Source: Talpa occidentalis (taxonomy: Eukaryota > Chordata > Mammalia > Eulipotyphla > Talpidae). From it: a stretch of 64,000 nt of DNA. Within the stretch, counting starts at the first letter, position 1, and every line of letters starts with the position of its first letter. The stretch covers positions 70,415,683 through 70,479,682 of the forward strand of contig NW_023601433.1 of assembly GCF_014898055.3 (NCBI RefSeq), given 5' to 3'. This document shows positions 60,036-64,000 of the stretch, piece after piece. The notes below the pieces were generated by a model. The model did no database searches and had not been told where the DNA came from. It worked only from the letters and a program-made list of their open reading frames with translations. Made by a program: the position numbers and the translations under genes.

Positions 60036-60529
60036 CAACAATGACAGATCAGGGGGAGAAGACACAGCAGAACTTTTCTTTCCTTCAAGTCCTAGTGGAA
60101 AGGAAAGATAATTCAATTTCTTATTTTGTCTTTCAAAGACAAAATGCATAACATTAAACCCAGTGAAACTGGTAACAGTTTGCACTCTAAATATTCAAAT
60201 CCCAAATATTTTAAGTACATCTTTCCAAACCCTGATATTCTGAATTTTGGCTCATTTTCTCATATCTGATCCTCCAACTGATCAAGATAATAATGTTCCT
60301 TCAATGTGTTCATAATAAGCTCCTCTTTCTGGCTGCTCCTGAAAAAATAATTGAAGATGGGAGGAGATAATTTAGAATGCCAACAGAGACATCAGAGAAC
60401 ATCTAATCCTGGAAAAAAATGCTTATCAAGAAACTTCCAATGTAGCATCTGAAGTCTATGGGAAATTGGACCAGAATCACTAAATACAGCAAGAATAAAT
60501 GTCTCTTTTCCTAGTCCTTGCTAAAAATG

Positions 60530-60660
60530 GAGTGTAACCTCTGGAAAACAGTCTCTCTTACCCTCTGTTCCCACATCTATTTAATAGAGCTAATCTGAAC
60601 ATCAGTTTATGCCCTTGTGAGGATTTAATGAGATAATGCTTATTATGATGCTGAACTAGG
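60530..60660 (+). mobile_element. MIR fragment
   Basis: CTCTTACCCTCTGTTCCCAC and TGAGGATTTAATGAGATAAT match the 3' half of MIR (GTGAGGATTAAATGAGATAA). Confidence 0.7.
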
Positions 60661-61960
60661 GAGGCCTCCATAACCTTCTATTCTTTTTCTTAAACAAGGT
60701 AACAAATATGAAAGCACTTTCTAAACCCATAGTGCCATATTAGTGTGATGACTTTTTAGGTGCAATATACTCAGTGGTATATGGTGAATAGGGAGCTATC
60801 ACTGAAATATTGATGGTACTATTTCTCTTTAAGATTTCTTATTTGCCATGTTTAATGTAGTATTAGCTAAAAGTTACTTAGCACTTCTTAGGCAAATATG
60901 CCATTGTGGAAATGAATAATAAAAGTTGGACCTTTGAAAACAATATGAAACATTTAAGGACCAATGACCTAGTATTCTCATCTAGCTTTGTGACTTGTTA
61001 TCTTCCAACATCAATGTTTCCATCCTCCCTCTGCTGTTTCGGATAACAATGCTTTCTGGACACTTGCCTGCTAGCCATTTAAGAGATTAGGGTCTTTTTT
61101 TCTTGGCTTACAGCTGTGTGGATTCCCAGCTATACAGTTACCATTTGTAAATCAGTGGAGCAAGAAATTAAGGACACACTGGCAGTCCTGTGTATGGAAT
61201 ACCAATAACAACAAAGGTGCAGGATCACCTTCCTGCTTTAATGCTGTGGACCATCCACCTAAAACATTGTGCCTCCAATAAGCATAATTATTTTAATTAC
61301 CAGGAGGAATAAATGAGGCATGGTCATAATCAAATTAGGATATGATAGAGTAAATTTCTTGGAATTTATAATACAAAATGAAAACCTGCTTTTAATGCTT
61401 TGTTTTCATGTTTTTGTTTTAATTCTTAGTCTAATTTACGTTTTAACTTCCATGCAATTGTAGTTGTTCCTAGGTTTCCTTTGAAGTGCAAATTGTTCTT
61501 CCCAAATGATACCTAATAATTAGGAAACAAAAGAAGGAGCTAGAATGGTGTTGACTAATATTACAACTGAGTGAGCGTGGTTGTTTTCTTTGCATGGAAG
61601 GACCCATATCCACCTTCCTTGAGCTGTTCACATTCCTTAGGAACTCGGGTGCAATGTCCGGTGAGGAAGGAGCCACCACCAGACCTGCCTTCTGCCATCA
61701 TGTTGTGGGTGGCACCTATTCTCCCCTCTCCAGAATCTAGGCCAGGTGCAAAAAATAGTTACATCTATAATAAAATTTGGAAATGACACAAAAGTCCTGA
61801 AACTCAGTTTCCTCAGTCAGTTGACAGAGCTCCCCAATGTTAGGAGAGCAGTACATATAAGGCCCATGACATGCAAGATTTCTGGTATTAAAAAAACTAC
61901 TTTTACAGACATTTAAATGCAGTGTAATACTACAATAATGAAAAGCGAATGGCCAAAGCA
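60661..61960. other. Unique DNA, candidate conserved block at 61100-61340
   Basis: AATTA-rich text without repeat character: GCATAATTATTTTAATTACC. No gene evidence. Confidence 0.4.
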
Positions 61961-61972
61961 AAAGAATCATCA

Positions 61973-62084
61973 AGCTGGAGCCTTCCTGGTGGTGCAAGGG
62001 GTTAAGCATCAGCACTATGAGGCAATCATCAGCTACTGCAGCACGAGTTCATTGTATGCATAAATAAATAAATCTTAAAAAAAA
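61973..62084 (+). mobile_element. tRNA-derived SINE with internal deletion
   Basis: Only the tRNA-like head (CCTTCCTGGTGGTGCAAGGG to CAGCACGAGTTC) and the tail (TGTATGCATAAATAAATAAA) are present, 112 bp in total. TSD AAAGAATCATCA at 61961-61972 and 62085-62096. About 160 bp of body are missing relative to sister copies. Confidence 0.92.
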
Positions 62085-62096
62085 AAAGAATCATCA

Positions 62097-62491
62097 GCAG
62101 GATGTACATCCCTGAAACCCTACTATACAATATATGAGAATATATTTGAAAATAGCATATTAATAAATATTAATAAATGCACCAAATACATTCCTTATGT
62201 GGAAATAAATATAATAAAGAAAGCTATCAGACAACTAGAAGAAAATGTAAATGATTAATTAGCTTGACGGTCAAGGTCTTTATGACAAAAATGATGGAAA
62301 ACTTTGAAACAATGACAGATTACATAAATATATAAAAACTGATGCTTTCAATATAGTTATAGAAATAAAATGTCTTGAGTATATATGCATTGATATTTAT
62401 AAGTAATCCTTCCCATTCAGCTGTTTACTGAGAGGGCTGGAAGCAATGATAACAGAGAAACAATGAACACACCTGGTATCCAGATCTGGTT

Positions 62492-62536
<45 letters not shown>

Positions 62537-63790
62537 TGTGTGTGTAGACCAGAATTACAAATTTGCTCTCATTTTAAAGCTAGAAATACTGTATAGTTAG
62601 TGTAACTAACAGAATGGCTATCAGGAAGTTGTCATCTACAAACCAATATATTTAACATTCAGCAAACTTAATTTTATCAAATGTTTTTTAATTTCATAGA
62701 CAACAATATGATACATATTGTATAAGAAGCACACAACAGTTAAGCAGTAGTTTCAAAGTGAACACAAATTGGAACATAGAGGTTAAATGCTGGTGTACTG
62801 ACAGCATTTTTGAAGATTAGGTAAGCGCTGCATATAAAACTTACAATTCAAATATGAGCCAATCAGGAAACTATATTTTCCATAATGTAAAAATGATACT
62901 TTGAAATGCAAAATTTTTTTGCTAAATTATGTAAACCTTTAAAATAATCATTAAAATTTATAAAGATTAACTATAAAAATAATTGGCAGTCACTTTTCTT
63001 ATAAATGTACAATTCACTACATCACAGCATAGACCCTTAACATGAAATTACCTTAATAACTATGCTTTTTTAGAATCTGATAAACCATATATTAAACTGA
63101 TTATAAAATTCTCTTGGAAAACTTTGGTATGCATCTTCACAAAGTTTTTTAAAAATGCTCTTCTATCACCCCGAGGTCCTATAAACTTTCCAATCTACTA
63201 AAGCAGAAAAGAATAAGTATATTCAACTGCAGGCAGAATATAGAATTAAAAAAATATATATTTGTAGAAAATCACCATTGTCAGAGTATTTATTTAAATA
63301 CTCAGATATTTATTTAAAAACATCAAACTTTCAAACAATTCGCTTTCTGTTCTGATGAAAGGAAATAATATTACAAAATCACCAAACTCCTTTTATGTAC
63401 CTTAAATAAAACTTCAAGGACAAGGCCTGAGAAATAGTCCATCCAGCCTCACAGCCCTCCCAAGATCATTAAACTTTTAATTTGATAAGTTAAATACCAA
63501 CCTCCACTATAAGAAATTAAGACTTTTGGAAATATAGCTGATCCCAGGGTAGGGGGTGGGGGAAGAACATTCTAATGTTCCAAAAAGTAAGAAAATGCTC
63601 AAAGAATATTGGGGATAAATCAAAAGGCCAGATCTGGGTTAATGTGTCCATATAAATGATAGTAACAGATTGTAGCCCACTGAATAAAATAAGGTCCCAT
63701 GGATCTATATTGATGTAAATTAATAATGAATCAGCTCAATTTTTTTAATCTGTCATTTACATGTCTCTGTAATCTGGGGGTTACATTACA
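62097..63790. other. Unique AT-rich DNA
   Basis: No gene or named repeat except a (GT)n tract. Confidence 0.5.
62495..62546. repeat. (GT)n microsatellite
   Basis: About 25 GT units with one GTAT interruption. Confidence 0.93.
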
Positions 63791-63799
63791 TATTATTCC

Positions 63800-64000
63800 T
63801 CCATAAGCGCACATGCTTCTCTCGCCTTCCCCTAAATCTCCTGTACCAATGCTCTAATCTTTCCTTCCCCAATCCCTCCTTCCTCCCCTCTGTTACCAGT
63901 ATATTTTTCAAAAAGTCTAAGAATTATTTCTGCTGTGTTTTGTCAGTATATATCTTTTGTTTATGTTCCACAGATAAGTGAAATCATCCGACATCTGTCT
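63800..64000 (-). mobile_element. L1 3' end, cut by the right edge
   Basis: ATGTTCCACAGATAAGTGAA and CATCCGACATCTGTCT match the antisense of the L1 ORF2 end (TTCCACATATAAGTGATATC type). The element continues past the window. Confidence 0.7.

Overview
This window reads as non-coding DNA of a placental mammal, either intergenic or inside a very large intron. It is AT-rich and CpG-poor. It carries MIR, L2, MER5A and MLT1/MaLR fossils, several ages of LINE-1, retroviral LTRs, and about 20 copies of one tRNA-derived SINE. The longest open frame is 161 codons (13100-13585, + strand); it overlaps an LTR and has no recognisable domain. I found no host exon, no cellular RNA gene and no CRISPR array. 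The SINE starts with a GGGCCTCCCTGGTGGCGCAG-type head holding the Pol III A box, has a GGTTCGATCCCC B box, and ends in AATAAA repeats plus TCTTT. It matches no primate, rodent, carnivore, horse or ruminant SINE that I can recall. It most resembles, from memory only, the Rhin-1 type of horseshoe and leaf-nosed bats, so a rhinolophoid bat is my best but unverified guess.

Layout. 1-10.5 kb: unique sequence, an L2 (about 3990-5290) cut by two SINEs, four more SINEs and an MLT1 fragment. 10.6-13.6 kb: three LTRs, all on the minus strand: one of about 610 bp with a promoter, poly(A) signal and partly duplicated 3' end, a solo LTR of about 440 bp, and one of about 600 bp. 16.6-20.1 kb: an old minus-strand L1 (ORF2 into ORF1) split by a 1.35-kb insertion made of ERV leader + LTR + L1 3' end. 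20-27 kb: SINEs, an MLT1 LTR and unique DNA. 27.5-28.65 kb: 5'-truncated minus-strand L1. 28.7-40 kb: mostly unique DNA with MIR, MER5A and a diverged 160-bp repeat pair. 40.4-43.6 kb: young SINE and L1 insertions with clean target-site duplications (TSDs) and an internally inverted L1. 43.6-51 kb: unique DNA with MIR/L2 and microsatellites. 51-54.7 kb: L1, ancient L1M, SINEs and L2. 55.8-59.9 kb: a SINE cluster, including a SINE inside a SINE and a tandem pair at one target. 60-64 kb: unique DNA, an internally deleted SINE, and an L1 running off the right edge.

No genes work together here. What the window records is retrotransposition: L1-type TSDs of 9-18 bp with A-rich tails on most SINEs and young L1s show that L1 machinery mobilised both. 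I found no new multi-gene system. The points most worth following up are the ERV-L1 composite insertion, the SINE pair sharing three copies of one target site, the LTR with a repeated U5 end, and an 83-codon frame kept open in both copies of one LTR.
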